Source: Paraburkholderia atlantica (lineage in GTDB: Bacteria; Pseudomonadota; Gammaproteobacteria; Burkholderiales; Burkholderiaceae). From it: DNA of 64,000 bases. The notes under the pieces were generated by a model. That model was not told where the DNA came from. It worked only from the letters and a program-made list of their open reading frames with translations, and made no database searches. Positions 44,382 through 54,738 of this stretch are shown in pieces. A program made the position numbers and the translations under genes. Numbering within the stretch: position 1 is the stretch's first letter; every line of letters starts with the position of its first letter. The DNA is taken from the NCBI RefSeq assembly GCF_009362785.1, contig NZ_WHNQ01000006.1, forward strand, positions 248,001-312,000. The letters are read 5' to 3'.

Positions 44382-44504
44382 AGGGCGGGGCGGTCGCGGC
44401 AATTGCGCGAACCGGCCGGCCAAAGATCACGCCCGACGGTGTGTGCCGCATTTTTTACCGACTTCAAGTCGCGCATCGTGCGCGGAAGCGCGCCACAACG
44501 CAAA

Positions 44505-44526
44505 AGGGGCCAACAAATTGGCCCCT
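44505..44526 (-). terminator. Terminator of the 121-residue unknown gene
   Basis: A perfect 9-base stem AGGGGCCAA / TTGGCCCCT with a 4-base loop. On the - strand it is followed by TTTT. It lies 38 bases after the stop of the - strand gene and may also end the ArsR transcript from the other side. Confidence 0.75.
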
Positions 44527-44563
44527 GGAACACCGCAAAAAAGGAAGGAAAGCCGGCCCGCGG

Positions 44564-44929
44564 CTAATCGGCGATCCGCTTGTCGGCCAGCGCGCTCTGG
44601 CAGTCGGCTATCACCTGCCGGACGAGCCGGGCTTGCGGATCGAGTTCGTCGGTATCGAGAATTTCCTCGACCGCGTCGCGCGCCCAGTCGGTATCGACGA
44701 AGCGCGCGTGGCGCCGCGCGATTTCGACGGCGGTGGCTGACAGCTTCGCGATGCACAGCCAGTCGGCTTCGCGGGCGCGGCGGTCGAGCCACTTGTGCGC
44801 GGACTGCACGTGAAAGGCCGCGTCGGGCCAGTCTTCGTTCAGATAATAAGCGCCGAGGCTTCCGCATGTGAGCCAGCACAGCAGCTCCAGGCGGTCACGG
44901 GGACTCAGATGTTGGCGTACATCACTCAT
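44564..44929 (-). CDS. Conserved-looking hypothetical protein, 121 residues
   Basis: Not recognised. The protein is mostly helical and rich in Ala, Asp and Arg, with no signal peptide. It starts MSDVRQHLSPRDRLELLCWL and contains AHKWLDRRAREADW. ATG 44929 sits behind TCGCCATGAG with a weak site. A good terminator after the gene and codon use like its neighbours support a real gene. Confidence 0.65.
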   Translation of the reverse strand: MSDVRQHLSPRDRLELLCWLTCGSLGAYYLNEDWPDAAFHVQSAHKWLDRRAREADWLCIAKLSATAVEIARRHARFVDTDWARDAVEEILDTDELDPQARLVRQVIADCQSALADKRIAD

Positions 44930-45177
44930 GGCGACGCTCGCTGCAGTAAATGGCTTCCCGGTGAGGCCGGCGGGCGCCGTCCTCCGCTTTTATAAACATT
45001 AGCATGCGGAATTCCCGGGCGGCAATTCCTGACCAACCCTAGCGTGCGGCACCGCAACAGGCTGGCTTTCGGGCGATGCATCCGCGACGTGCGCGGGACG
45101 CCCGATCGACCTCGGAGGACTCGCCTGAACCCCGCCGCGCGGCGTTCAGCGGCTGGCGCCGGTTCCCGGGCGCGGCC

Positions 45178-45975
45178 TCACCGTTCGCCACGCGTCGCGA
45201 CGATGAAAAGCCGCGGAAACGGCAGCAGCACCGTGCCATCGGCGAGCGCCGGGTAGGCTTTGGCGATTCCGTCGCGATAGCGTTGAAGAAACGCGCTGCG
45301 TTCGGCGTCGTCGAGCGCGGCGAGAAACGGCCGCAGCGCGCTGCCCTTGAACCATTCGACCACTGCGTCGGCGCCTGCGAGCGGGTGGTGATAGACCGTG
45401 CGCCACACGTCGACGCGCGCGCACAGCGGCTTGAGCAGCGCGTAGTACCAGTTCGCGTCGTGGCGCATGGTGCGCCCGACACCCTTCAGCCTGGACGCCC
45501 AAGGCCCATCGGCGGCGATTTCGCGCAGCAGCCGGTGCGCCGGTTCGTCGAGATTGACGGGCATCTGCACGGCGAGGCTGCCGCCCGTCGCGAGTTTTGC
45601 CACCAGCGCGGGGAACAGCCGCTCGTGGTCCGGCACCCATTGCAGTACCGCGTTCGCGAGGATCACGTCGAAGGGGCCGCGTGCGTCCCACGTCGACACT
45701 TCGCTGATGTCGAAGCGGAATTGCGGCAACCGCCGACGGGCCGCCGCGATCATGTCGGCCGAGCTGTCGATGCCGCTGACGGACGCACCCGGCACCCGCT
45801 CCGCCAGCACCTCGGTCGAGTTGCCCGGTCCGCAGCCGATATCGACCGCGAGCCGGGCACCGTCCAACGGCACGGCCGAGAGCAGATCGCGCACCGGCCG
45901 CGTGCGCTCGTTCTCGAACAGCGTGTACTGCTTCGCGTGCCAATCGCTGTGCTCGCTGGTGGTTTTGCCGGTCAT
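45178..45975 (-). CDS. tam: Trans-aconitate 2-methyltransferase
   Basis: A 265-residue SAM-dependent methyltransferase. It has LAVDIGCGPGNSTEVLAERV (SAM motif I), ISEVSTWD, and FDVILANAVLQWVPDHERLF, which closely follow the Tam family. Tam methylates trans-aconitate, an inhibitor of aconitase. The inner ATG 45975 is preferred over ATG 46008 because AAGGAG lies just upstream of it. It is divergent from a LysR regulator that may control it. Confidence 0.9.
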   Translation of the reverse strand: MTGKTTSEHSDWHAKQYTLFENERTRPVRDLLSAVPLDGARLAVDIGCGPGNSTEVLAERVPGASVSGIDSSADMIAAARRRLPQFRFDISEVSTWDARGPFDVILANAVLQWVPDHERLFPALVAKLATGGSLAVQMPVNLDEPAHRLLREIAADGPWASRLKGVGRTMRHDANWYYALLKPLCARVDVWRTVYHHPLAGADAVVEWFKGSALRPFLAALDDAERSAFLQRYRDGIAKAYPALADGTVLLPFPRLFIVATRGER

Positions 45976-46032
45976 CTTTGGCTCCTTCGCGGGGTTCGTT
46001 GCGGTCATTCTCGGCCGCTCTCAGCCCAGAGT

Positions 46033-46065
46033 AAAATGAATTTATGATTCCGATTACTTCATTTT
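46033..46065. promoter_or_regulatory. Candidate operator between tam and the LysR gene
   Basis: Inverted repeat AAAATGAA / TTCATTTT with a 17-base spacer, AT-rich, just upstream of the regulator start in the divergent intergenic region. Suitable for a LysR-type dimer pair. Confidence 0.4.
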
Positions 46066-46069
46066 TCTA

Positions 46070-46969
46070 ATGAAAATCGACACGCTCGGCGTCCAGGCGT
46101 TCGTCGCGATTGCCGATCGCGGCAGTTTTCAGAGCGCGGCGGATTCGCTACACGTAACGCAAACCGCGATTACGCAGCGGCTGCGCAAGCTCGAAACCTA
46201 TCTCGGCGTCACACTGATCGAGCGCACCACACGTTCGATGGCGCTCACCGAAATCGGCCGCAATTTTCTGCCGCACGCGCGCCGGCTGCTCGGCGAGCTG
46301 GCCGACGCGCTCGTCGAAATTCGCGAAACGGGCATCGCGCGACGCGGCGACGTGTCGATCGCGTGCGTGCCGACCGTCGGCGTGCAATATCTGCCGCGCA
46401 TCCTGCAGGCCTATTCGGCGCGCTATCCGCACAATCGCATCAAGATTCTCGATCACGCGTCGGCGGCGGTGGAAGAGGCCGTATTGCGCAGGGAGGTCGA
46501 GTTCGGCATCAACATCGCGCGCGAGCATCATCCCGATCTCGCCAGCGTGCCGCTCACCGAAGACCGCTATGTGCTGATCTGCCACGAAGACCATCCGCTC
46601 GCGAAGCGGCGGCGCATCGCATGGCGGCAGTTGCAGGCGTTCCCGCTGATTTTCGCCGGCGAGGTCAGCGGCAACCGCGCGCTGCTCGACGTCGCGTTGG
46701 AATCCAGCGAGCTCGCGCTGCGGTCGTTCTACGAGGTGCAGCGCAGTTCGACCGCGCTCGGGCTCGTCGCGCAGCGTGTCGGCGTGGCCGTGGTGCCCGC
46801 GCTCGCGCTGCAAAAGGGCGCGTATCCGACCGTGCGCACCGTCGAGCTCACGCAGCCCACCGTGTCGCGCACACTGGTGCTGGTCGCGCGCAAGACCGCG
46901 CAGTTGTCGCCGGCAGCGCAGGCGCTGTACGACATGATCCGTGAACAGGCGACGCTGAAAAGCGGATGA
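46070..46969 (+). CDS. LysR-family transcriptional regulator
   Basis: A 299-residue regulator. The N-terminal winged helix (FVAIADRGSFQSAADSLHVT, TAITQRLRKLETYLGVTLIE) is followed by a periplasmic-binding-protein-like effector domain. Divergent from tam with a 94-base intergenic gap holding an inverted repeat, so tam is the obvious candidate target along with autoregulation. Effector unknown. Confidence 0.9.
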   Translation: MKIDTLGVQAFVAIADRGSFQSAADSLHVTQTAITQRLRKLETYLGVTLIERTTRSMALTEIGRNFLPHARRLLGELADALVEIRETGIARRGDVSIACVPTVGVQYLPRILQAYSARYPHNRIKILDHASAAVEEAVLRREVEFGINIAREHHPDLASVPLTEDRYVLICHEDHPLAKRRRIAWRQLQAFPLIFAGEVSGNRALLDVALESSELALRSFYEVQRSSTALGLVAQRVGVAVVPALALQKGAYPTVRTVELTQPTVSRTLVLVARKTAQLSPAAQALYDMIREQATLKSG

Positions 46970-47053
46970 CGCCGCGCCGCGCGCAAGGCAAACTCCCTGG
47001 CTTCCGGGTTTGATTCCTTCAACCCGTTTTACCGACGCGACATACAACCACCG

Positions 47054-47677
47054 ATGCTGCAGATACTCGGCAAGACCACCTCGATCAACGTGCGCAAGGT
47101 GCTGTGGACCTGCGCGGAACTCGGACTTGCGTTCGAGCAGGAAGACTGGGGTTCGGGCTTTCGCTCGACCGATGTCGCCGAATTCCGCGCGCTCAATCCG
47201 AACGCGATGGTCCCCGTGATTCGCGACGGCAACTTCGTGCTGTGGGAATCGAACTCGATCATCCGTTACCTCGCGAACCGTTATCGCGGTGACGGGCTCT
47301 ATCCGGCCGATCCGGTCGAGCGCGCGCGCTGCGATCAATGGATCGACTGGCAGGCGAGCGAATTGAACCGCTCGTGGGGCTACGCGTTTCTGGCGCTCGT
47401 GCGGCATTCGCCCGAGCATCAGGACCCGCGGCAGATCGCCGCGTCGTGTGCGAACTGGTCGAAGCATATGGCGATCGTCGAGCAGCAACTCGCGCGCACC
47501 GGCGCGTATATCGCGGGCGAGGCGTTCTCGCTCGCCGATATTCCGATCGCGCTGTCCGCGAACCGCTGGCTCGAAACGCCGCAGCAGCACGACGATTTGC
47601 CGGCGGTAGCCGCTTATATGACGCGCCTGGCCGAGCGCGACGGGTATCGCAGGTATTGCCGTAACGGCACGCCGTAA
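47054..47677 (+). CDS. Glutathione S-transferase family protein
   Basis: A 207-residue GST with a thioredoxin-like N-terminal domain ([40 protein letters not shown] with the cis-Pro and glutathione-binding Glu-Ser) and an all-helical C-terminal domain ([20 protein letters not shown]-capping box). Cytosolic conjugation or peroxidase activity is likely; substrate unknown. Stand-alone gene 84 bases after the LysR regulator. Confidence 0.9.
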   Translation: MLQILGKTTSINVRKVLWTCAELGLAFEQEDWGSGFRSTDVAEFRALNPNAMVPVIRDGNFVLWESNSIIRYLANRYRGDGLYPADPVERARCDQWIDWQASELNRSWGYAFLALVRHSPEHQDPRQIAASCANWSKHMAIVEQQLARTGAYIAGEAFSLADIPIALSANRWLETPQQHDDLPAVAAYMTRLAERDGYRRYCRNGTP

Positions 47678-47834
47678 TCGTTGATTCGCGGGCGCTTCGA
47701 CAACTCGCCGATGCTTACGGAATCCGCCTTTAACGCTTACGCATTGCTTTCGCGTTGCCGCGCCGACGGCTGCTGCGCGGTGTACCCCGCGTCGCCTACA
47801 ATGGCGCCCATTTAGCGACATTGAAGGTCCAACG

Positions 47835-48179
47835 ATGCGGGTAACGAAATTCGCGCTGGCCGTGCTGACGGCGTGCTTCACTCTGAACGCGAGCGCCGAG
47901 ATGACTGCCGCCCAATACAAGAAATGGGCGCACGCCGACAACAACTCGATCTATGCGGCGTACATCACCGGCACGATCAATGCGTTCGGCTGGGCGAACG
48001 GCGATCTGGTCTCGCGGAAACAGCCGCAGCTGTTCTGTCCGCCAGAAACGCTGGCAATCGGCAACCAGACGGTCTATCCGCTGCTCGATGCGTTCTTCGC
48101 GAAGCACCCGGGCATTTCCGACGATTTTCCGATCGGGCTCGCGATTCTGCGCTCGTTGCAGGGCGCGTATCCGTGCTGA
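47835..48179 (+). CDS. Small exported protein, possibly Rap1a/Tai-like
   Basis: A 114-residue protein with a signal peptide (MRVTKFALAVLTACFTLNASA, cleavage before EM). The mature part has two cysteines (FCPPE and the C-terminal YPC) that could form a disulfide, and helices reading YAAYITGTINAFGWANG. The pattern resembles Rap1a/Tai-type immunity proteins against type VI amidase effectors, but similar folds serve other periplasmic roles. No effector gene is next to it, so the immunity idea is tentative. Confidence 0.6.
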   Translation: MRVTKFALAVLTACFTLNASAEMTAAQYKKWAHADNNSIYAAYITGTINAFGWANGDLVSRKQPQLFCPPETLAIGNQTVYPLLDAFFAKHPGISDDFPIGLAILRSLQGAYPC

Positions 48180-48261
48180 CGTGTGGAAGGAGTGAGGGGA
48201 GGGAGTAAGGCGGGGGCAACAGCAGGGGGCGAGCTCGCGAAGCGGGCCCGCCCCCTATGAA

Positions 48262-49458
48262 TCAAACCTGCACGAGATTCGGAATCTGCACGTCCGGATT
48301 GACGTCCGCCTCGTAATCGACGCCCTTCATTTCAAAGCCGAACAGACGCAGGAAATCGGTCTTGTAGCCGGCGAAATCGGTGAGTTCGTAGATGTTGTCG
48401 TTGGTCACCTGGTTCCACAGCTCCTGCACGCGGCCTTGCACCTGCGGATCGAGTTCCTTGTAGTCCGCGCGCAGACGGCCTTCGTCGTCCAGATGCGGCT
48501 GGCTGCCATAGAGGCTGTCCTTGTAAAGGCCGTAGACCTGCTCGATGCAGCCTTCGTGCGTGCCTTTTTCCTTCATCACCTTGAAGAGCAGCGACAGATA
48601 CAGCGGCATCATCGGAATCGCCGAGCTCGCCTGCGTGACGACCGCCTTCAGCACCGAGACACGCGCATCGCCGCCGCTGGCCGCGAGCTTTTCACGGATG
48701 CCGAGCACCTTCTGGTCGAGATCCTTCTTGGCCGCGCCGATCGAGCCGTTCCAGTAGATGTCGTGCGTGATCTTTTCGCCGAGGTAGGTGAACGCGGTGG
48801 TCTTCGCGCCGTCGGCAAGTACGCCGGCTTCGCCCAACGCGTCCATCCACATCTGCCAGTCTTCGCCGCCCATCACCGCGACCGTGTGCGCGATTTCTTC
48901 CGGCGTCGCCGGTTCGAGCACGGTTTCCTTGATCACTTCCTTGTCGGTGTCGATGCCGCGCAGATTGACTGCCTTGCCGATCGGCTTAAGGACCGAGCTG
49001 AACACTTCACCCGTTTTCGGGTGCTGGCGCTTCGGCGCCGCGAGGCTATAGACGACCAGATCGACCTGGCCGAGATCGCGCTTGATCACTTCGATGGTGC
49101 GCGCCTTCACTTCGTCGGAGAACGCGTCGCCGTTGATGCTGGTCGCGTACAGGCCTTCGGCGGTGGCGAACTTCTCGAACGCCGCGGTGTTGTACCAGCC
49201 GGCCGTGCCAGCCTTGGTTTCGCTGCCGGCGCGCTCGAAGAACACGCCGAGGGTCGACGCGCCCGAGCCGAACGCGGCGCTGATGCGCGCGGCGAGGCCA
49301 TAGCCGGTCGACGCACCGATCACGAGCACCTTCTTCGGCCCGTTGGCAATGGGGCCGCGTGCCTTCACATACTCGATCTGTTCCTTGACGTTGGCTTCGC
49401 AGCCGGTCGGATGGGTCGATACACAGATGAAGCCACGCACACGCGGTTTGATGATCAT
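48262..49458 (-). CDS. fabV: Enoyl-[acyl-carrier-protein] reductase, FabV type
   Basis: A 398-residue NADH-dependent reductase of the last step of fatty-acid elongation. The FabV signatures are the N-terminal [20 protein letters not shown], cofactor motif [16 protein letters not shown] and the catalytic Tyr-X8-Lys in [10 protein letters not shown]. FabV is triclosan-insensitive in other bacteria. ATG 49458 follows AAGAGG at a good distance; the longer upstream frame overlaps the penicillin-binding protein gene on the other strand and is not coding. Confidence 0.95.
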   Translation of the reverse strand: MIIKPRVRGFICVSTHPTGCEANVKEQIEYVKARGPIANGPKKVLVIGASTGYGLAARISAAFGSGASTLGVFFERAGSETKAGTAGWYNTAAFEKFATAEGLYATSINGDAFSDEVKARTIEVIKRDLGQVDLVVYSLAAPKRQHPKTGEVFSSVLKPIGKAVNLRGIDTDKEVIKETVLEPATPEEIAHTVAVMGGEDWQMWMDALGEAGVLADGAKTTAFTYLGEKITHDIYWNGSIGAAKKDLDQKVLGIREKLAASGGDARVSVLKAVVTQASSAIPMMPLYLSLLFKVMKEKGTHEGCIEQVYGLYKDSLYGSQPHLDDEGRLRADYKELDPQVQGRVQELWNQVTNDNIYELTDFAGYKTDFLRLFGFEMKGVDYEADVNPDVQIPNLVQV

Positions 49459-49591
49459 GAAGCACCTCTTGTCGGAATTGGCGACATTATAGTGGCCCGC
49501 CGGAGCCGCACTCCATCCCACGAATGGAGCAAAAATCGGCGCACTCCCCACATCTTGGTACGATTGCGCCTTTCCCAGCCGACGACAGCAC

Positions 49592-52108
49592 GTGAAGCGC
49601 CTCTTTTCCTCCTTTCTGGCGGCCCTCGACAAAGGGCTGACCCTCGCGAACCCGCTGTTCGCGAAGGCCGCGTGGCATTTGCGCCACCCGACCCGCCGCA
49701 CGTTCGCGTGGGGGCTCGCCGCGCTGCCGGTGCTGTTCGTGCTGTACATGCTGCTGCTGATTCCGTTCACGCCGAGCATCGGCGACATCCGCAAGGCGAA
49801 GATCGAGCAGCCCGCGCAGATCCTGTCGGCGGACGGCAAGCTGCTCGCCGAGTTCAAGCCGTCGAACCGCGAGTGGGTCAAGCTGAAGGACATCTCGCCG
49901 AACGTCGTCAACGCGCTGATCGCGACCGAGGATCACCGCTTCTATCAGCATTTCGGACTCGACTGGCGGCGCACCGCTTCGGCGGCGCTGCACACGTTCT
50001 CCGGCGACCGCCAGGGCGGCTCGACGATCACCCAGCAGCTCGCGCGCAATCTGTATCCCGACGAAATCGGCCGTGCGCCGACGCTGACGCGCAAGCTGAA
50101 GGAAGCGATCACCGCGCTGAAGATCGAGGCGTTCTACACGAAGGACGAGATCCTCGAAACCTACCTGAACACGGTGCCGTTCCTGTACAACGCGTACGGC
50201 ATCGAAATGGCCGCGCGCACCTATTTCGACAAGTCCGCGTCCGAACTGAACGTGCTCGAAGCGGCGACGCTGACCGGCATGCTGAAGGGCAACGCGTACT
50301 ACAACCCGGTCCTGAACCCCGAGCGCGCGTTGCAGCGGCGCAATACGGTGCTCGCGCAGCTGGTCAAGTACGGCAAACTGACGCCCGCCCAGTACGACGG
50401 GCTCGCCCGCAAGCCGCTGCGTCTGGACTTCGAGCGCCAGATCGAGCCGCCCGGACCCGCGCCGCACTTCACGCAGCAGCTGCGCAAATGGCTGGTCGCG
50501 TGGGCTGATCGCAACGACTACAACATCTATTCCGATGGACTCGTCGTGCGCACGACGATCGACTCGCTCCTCCAGACGATGGCGACCCAGGCGGTCACGC
50601 TGCAGGGCAACCAGTTGCAGAACATCGCGAACTCGGCGTGGGGCACGCGCGCGGGCTGCTCGGCGGACAAGGACCTGCTGCGCACGTTCCTGCGCGAAAC
50701 GCCCGACTTCCGCGCGGCCAGGGATACGGGCCTGTCCGACGACGACGCGCTCAAACACCTGCTCGCCGATCGCAAGCTCGTGCAAAGCGTGTGCGACACG
50801 AAGACGCGCGTGCAGGCCGACTTCCTCGCGATGGACCCGCGCACCGGCGAGATCAAGGCGTGGGTCGGCAGCCGCGACTTTGGCGTTGATCCGTTCGATC
50901 ACGTGCAGCAGGCGCGCCGTCAGCCGGGCTCGACGTTCAAGCCGTTCGTCTACGCGGCGGCCTTCGAGGCCGGCGCGAAGCCCGACGACAAACTGCCCGA
51001 CAATCCGGTCCAGATCGAACTCGCCGGCGGCGAACTCTGGAAGCCGAACGACGAGGACGAGCCGAGCGGCCGCATGATCAGCCTGCGCGATGCGCTCGCG
51101 TATTCGCGCAACCGCATCACCGCGCAGGTGATGGAGTCGGTCGGTCCGAACCGGGTCGCGAAGCTCGCGCGGGCGATGGGCGTGCGCGACAGCCAGCTCG
51201 ACCCGGTGCCGTCGCTTGCGCTCGGCACGAGCCCGGTCACGCTGAAGGAAATGGTGTCGGCGTACAGCACGATCGCGAACCTCGGCGGCTACGTCGAGCC
51301 GCTGATGGTCACGCGCATCGAGGACCGCAACGGCAATCTGCTCGCCGAATTCAGCCCGGCCACGCCGAGGCGCGAGTTGCCCGCCGACGCGGCGCGCACG
51401 CTCGTCGACGTGATGCGCGACGTCGTCAGCCGCGGCACCGGCGCGAGTATCCGCACGCGCTTCGGCGTGCGCGGCGACGTCGCGGGCAAGACCGGCACGA
51501 CCCAGGGCAACGCGGATGGCTGGTTCATCCTGATGCAACCGCAACTGGTGGCGGGGGCGTGGGTCGGCTTCAATGACAGCCGCGTGACGTTGCGCAGCGA
51601 TTACTGGGGGCAGGGGGCGCATAGCGCGCTGCCGATCGTCGGCGATTTCTTCCAGCGCGCGCAGCGCTCGCGGCTCGTCGACAGCCACATGAAATTCGAT
51701 ACCGCACAGCAGCCCGGCTGGTTCGCGGAGCGCGCCGAGCGTTTGCGCAACTGGATCGAGAGCCTGTTCGCGCGCACGCCGGCGCAGCCGGACAAGCAGG
51801 TCGTGGCGCGTGCTCCGGCGCGGCGCGCACCGGTGGCGCCGCCGGCGTCTGCCGTGGCTGCACCGGCGGCGTCAGAGGCAGCGGGCGCGTCCGCGGTGCA
51901 GGGCGAAGTGCGCGAAATGCCGCCGTTGCTGCCGGCGCCTGGGTCGGAAGCGGCTCCCACGACCCCGCCCGGTAATACCGTCGACGGTGAAACGCATGGC
52001 GGCGGTGCGGCCGCGCTCGCGCCGACCCCGACGCCAGACGACGTCGTGCCGCCCGATGCGCGCGCTCAGGGCGGCGAAAGGTCGAATAACGGCAGCGGGG
52101 CGAACTGA
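49592..52108 (+). CDS. Class A penicillin-binding protein (PBP1A-like)
   Basis: An 838-residue bifunctional cell-wall synthase. One N-terminal membrane helix (about 43-62) is followed by a glycosyltransferase domain ([15 protein letters not shown] with the catalytic Glu, [14 protein letters not shown]) and a transpeptidase domain with STFK (Ser nucleophile), SRN and KTGT motifs. The last ~100 residues are Ala/Pro-rich and disordered. It starts with GTG 49592. It forms glycan strands and peptide cross-links in the periplasm. A perfect 8-base hairpin follows at 52114-52134. Confidence 0.92.
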   Translation: MKRLFSSFLAALDKGLTLANPLFAKAAWHLRHPTRRTFAWGLAALPVLFVLYMLLLIPFTPSIGDIRKAKIEQPAQILSADGKLLAEFKPSNREWVKLKDISPNVVNALIATEDHRFYQHFGLDWRRTASAALHTFSGDRQGGSTITQQLARNLYPDEIGRAPTLTRKLKEAITALKIEAFYTKDEILETYLNTVPFLYNAYGIEMAARTYFDKSASELNVLEAATLTGMLKGNAYYNPVLNPERALQRRNTVLAQLVKYGKLTPAQYDGLARKPLRLDFERQIEPPGPAPHFTQQLRKWLVAWADRNDYNIYSDGLVVRTTIDSLLQTMATQAVTLQGNQLQNIANSAWGTRAGCSADKDLLRTFLRETPDFRAARDTGLSDDDALKHLLADRKLVQSVCDTKTRVQADFLAMDPRTGEIKAWVGSRDFGVDPFDHVQQARRQPGSTFKPFVYAAAFEAGAKPDDKLPDNPVQIELAGGELWKPNDEDEPSGRMISLRDALAYSRNRITAQVMESVGPNRVAKLARAMGVRDSQLDPVPSLALGTSPVTLKEMVSAYSTIANLGGYVEPLMVTRIEDRNGNLLAEFSPATPRRELPADAARTLVDVMRDVVSRGTGASIRTRFGVRGDVAGKTGTTQGNADGWFILMQPQLVAGAWVGFNDSRVTLRSDYWGQGAHSALPIVGDFFQRAQRSRLVDSHMKFDTAQQPGWFAERAERLRNWIESLFARTPAQPDKQVVARAPARRAPVAPPASAVAAPAASEAAGASAVQGEVREMPPLLPAPGSEAAPTTPPGNTVDGETHGGGAAALAPTPTPDDVVPPDARAQGGERSNNGSGAN

Positions 52109-52113
52109 ATGCG

Positions 52114-52134
52114 ACCCGGGCGCGCTGCCCGGGT
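52114..52134. terminator. Hairpin after the penicillin-binding protein gene
   Basis: ACCCGGGC / GCCCGGGT perfect 8-base stem with a GCGCT loop, 5 bases after the stop. No U-tract; it lies between convergent genes and could stop both transcripts. Confidence 0.4.
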
Positions 52135-52162
52135 GCGTATCGAACTCGGTGAGGCAGAAGGG

Positions 52163-53515
52163 CTAAGGTCTCGCGACGCCCGCTTCACCCGACGGCCGCG
52201 CATGCGGATTCCCATGCACCGTCTCGAGCGACGTGTCGTGATGCAGCAACAGCACCGCCGCCATCCCGATCAGCCCCGCTCCCGAGAGGCATAGCAGCCC
52301 GGCGCCGAAGCCGCCGGTGCTGTCCTTGATCCAGCCCATCGCGAACGGGCCGAAGAAACCCGCCAGATTGCCGAGCGAATTGATCGCGGCGATGCCGCCC
52401 GCAGCCGCCGCGCCCGACAGGAACGCGGCCGGCAAGGTCCAGATCACCGGCAGGCAACCGAAGATGCCGAAGCCGGCAATCGACAGCGCAACCATCTTCA
52501 GCACCGGATTGTCGAGTCCGGCCGAGACCGCGATGCCGCCAGCCGCAATGAACAGCGCAATCGCGACGTGCCAGCGGCGCTCCAGGTGGCGATCCGAATG
52601 CCGCCCCCACACGATCATGCCGATGAGCCCGATCACGTACGGCAGCGACGTGACGAAACCCGTCTGGAGATTGGTCAGACCGAAGGCCTTCACGATCTGC
52701 GGCAGGAAGAAGCTCAGGCCGTAGTTGGTCGCATTCGCGCCAAAATAGATCAGCGCGATGGCGAGCACGCGCGGATTGATCAGCGCCTCCTTCACGCTGA
52801 AGTGGCGCACCGCCTCGCGATGCTCACGCTCCTGCTTCTGGCGCGCGATCAGCCAGTCGCGCTCCTCGGTGCTGAGCCAGGTGGCATCGGCGGGCTTGTC
52901 GGTCAGATAGAACAGCACCGCGAACGACAGCAATACCGCGGGCGCCGCCTCGATCAGATACAGCCACTGCCAGCCGCCGAGCCCACCGATGCCGTCGAGC
53001 GAAAGCAGCGCGCCGGAGATCGGGCCGCCGATCACCGTCGATAGCGGAATTGCCGCCATGAAATAGCCGACCACGCGCCCGCGATACGCGGCTGGAAACC
53101 ACAAGGTCAGCAGAAAAATGATGCCCGGGAAAAAGCCGGCCTCGGCGATGCCGAGCAGAATCCGCAGGCCGTAAAACACGTGCGCGGGCGAGAGCCCGGT
53201 GAAGCGCGCGATGTCCGGAATGAAGGCCATCGCGCCCGCGAGAATGCCCCACGAGAACATGATTCGCGCGATCCAGCGGCGTGCGCCGAATCGTTCGAGC
53301 AGCAGGTTCGACGGCACTTCGAAAAAGAAGTACGCGAGAAAGAACACGCCCGCGCCGAAGCCGAACGCGCTCGCGGACAGATCGAGCGCCTTGTTCATCT
53401 GCAACGCGGCGAAGCCGACGTTGACGCGATCCAGATAAGCGATGAAGTAGCACAGCATCAGAAACGGGATGAGCCGCATCGTGACGCGGTGAAGGGTACG
53501 TGCCTCGAGATCCAT
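52163..53515 (-). CDS. MFS transporter of the anion:cation symporter type
   Basis: A 450-residue twelve-helix permease resembling the ACS family (tartrate, glucarate or phthalate transporters). It has IPFLMLCYFIAYLDRVNVGF in helix 1, FGAGVFFLAYFFFEVPSNLL in helix 2 and GIAEAGFFPGIIFLLTLWFP in helix 4. It imports an organic anion; the substrate is unclear as no catabolic genes adjoin. GGAG lies 8-11 bases before the ATG. Confidence 0.9.
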   Translation of the reverse strand: MDLEARTLHRVTMRLIPFLMLCYFIAYLDRVNVGFAALQMNKALDLSASAFGFGAGVFFLAYFFFEVPSNLLLERFGARRWIARIMFSWGILAGAMAFIPDIARFTGLSPAHVFYGLRILLGIAEAGFFPGIIFLLTLWFPAAYRGRVVGYFMAAIPLSTVIGGPISGALLSLDGIGGLGGWQWLYLIEAAPAVLLSFAVLFYLTDKPADATWLSTEERDWLIARQKQEREHREAVRHFSVKEALINPRVLAIALIYFGANATNYGLSFFLPQIVKAFGLTNLQTGFVTSLPYVIGLIGMIVWGRHSDRHLERRWHVAIALFIAAGGIAVSAGLDNPVLKMVALSIAGFGIFGCLPVIWTLPAAFLSGAAAAGGIAAINSLGNLAGFFGPFAMGWIKDSTGGFGAGLLCLSGAGLIGMAAVLLLHHDTSLETVHGNPHARPSGEAGVARP

Positions 53516-53807
53516 ATATGTCTCCTCCGGTTCGGCGACCGGTGTATGCCGCTATGTGGTGGGGTCCGCGGTTCGATATGCCTGTCCGTCGAACAGGCAT
53601 CGCTACAGACTAAACGCTCAAAAGGGATTCTGGAAGCTCTTTCGTGAACCACATGGTCCGCTCATTGCGGACGTCGTCGCGGCATCGCGCTTGTGTCCAT
53701 TGTTAAGAGCCGCGCAACAGTGTTTTCGGTTGTATCGGCTGATCTTGCGCGAACGATTCCGGATAATTACTGCCTGACTAATCAGTTAAAAATGCAGGTG
53801 ATCCACG

Positions 53808-54215
53808 ATGTCGAATCAGGGTTCGGACAGTCTTGCCGAAGCGTGCAAAACGGTGCGGGAATGTGAAGCCGAGCGCGTCGCGAAAGTGGCAGGCGCAGAA
53901 AGGAAGAGGGCGCCGCTGCTCACGCGCATGCGCGCAGCGGTCGCGGTTGCGCTCGCATGCGCGAGTCTGGTCGGCTGTGCGTCGAGCACGGATGTGGTCG
54001 CGAGCGGCAAGGCCGGCAGCTACACGGTCGCCGCGAGCGCGACCGGTGGGCGCATGGCCTGGGCGCGCGCGCATGAACTCGCGATGAACGAGGCGCGCGA
54101 CTACTGCGATCGTCGCGGCATGCAAAGCAGCGTGAACAGGGAGACCGTCAGCGGCGTCAGCGCGATGACCGCGCACGCGTCGTCGGTCAGTTTCGAGTGT
54201 CATCCGCGCTTCTGA
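53808..54215 (+). CDS. Putative lipoprotein with an unusual N-terminal extension
   Basis: A 135-residue frame containing a lipobox in residues 41-57 (MRAAVAVALACASLVGC, then ASS). If translation starts at ATG 53808, which has AGGTGA at a good distance, about 40 charged residues precede the signal peptide. If it starts at ATG 53928, the protein is a normal 95-residue lipoprotein but lacks a clear ribosome site. The mature part (SYTVAASATGGRMAWARAHE, CDRRGM, FECHP) has two cysteines and is not recognised. Confidence 0.65.
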   Translation: MSNQGSDSLAEACKTVRECEAERVAKVAGAERKRAPLLTRMRAAVAVALACASLVGCASSTDVVASGKAGSYTVAASATGGRMAWARAHELAMNEARDYCDRRGMQSSVNRETVSGVSAMTAHASSVSFECHPRF

Positions 54216-54287
54216 CGCAGCGTGGCGCGCGGCTCGTTGCACTTGCATCGATCCGCGCGGGCGGCGAGTGCCGCCGCCCGATGACAG

Positions 54288-54734
54288 TCATTTTTTATCG
54301 AACGTCACCAGGTGTTGGTCGTTCGTATCCGCGACGAAAATCGCCAGCAGTTTTGCGGGCTCGGTCGTGCTCGCGTTCTCGCTGACCATGTGATGCGCGC
54401 CGGGCTTCTCGGTCCACGATTCGCCCGCATGGTAGACCCGCTCGGCCCCGCTATCGACACGGCTGCGGATCGCGCCCGACAGCACATAGCCCACCACGAA
54501 CGCCTGGCCATGCCGATGCGGCGCCGATTTGCCGCCCGGCACATAGTCGACGACGAGCGCGGTCATCGTCTTGCCCGGCACGTTCGCGATCGGTACGGCG
54601 AAAGCGGGGGCGATGGTTTCGTGAGGGGCAGCGCTCGCCTCACCGGTGTCGGCGGCAAAGGCGGACTGCCACGTTCCCGCGAGCGCCGCGCCGGCGAGCA
54701 GTGCCGACGCGAATAGAGTGCGGATCGTATTCAT
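54288..54734 (-). CDS. Exported cupin-domain protein
   Basis: A 148-residue protein with a signal peptide (MNTIRTLFASALLAGAALAG...AFA) and a single cupin barrel: PHRHGQAFVVGYVLSGAIRS supplies the first metal-binding motif and GESWTEKPGAHHMVSEN the second. It probably binds a metal in the periplasm; activity unknown. Starts 4 bases after the azoR stop with GGAGTGA upstream, so it is in an operon with the azoreductase. Confidence 0.85.
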   Translation of the reverse strand: MNTIRTLFASALLAGAALAGTWQSAFAADTGEASAAPHETIAPAFAVPIANVPGKTMTALVVDYVPGGKSAPHRHGQAFVVGYVLSGAIRSRVDSGAERVYHAGESWTEKPGAHHMVSENASTTEPAKLLAIFVADTNDQHLVTFDKK

Positions 54735-54738
54735 AGCT

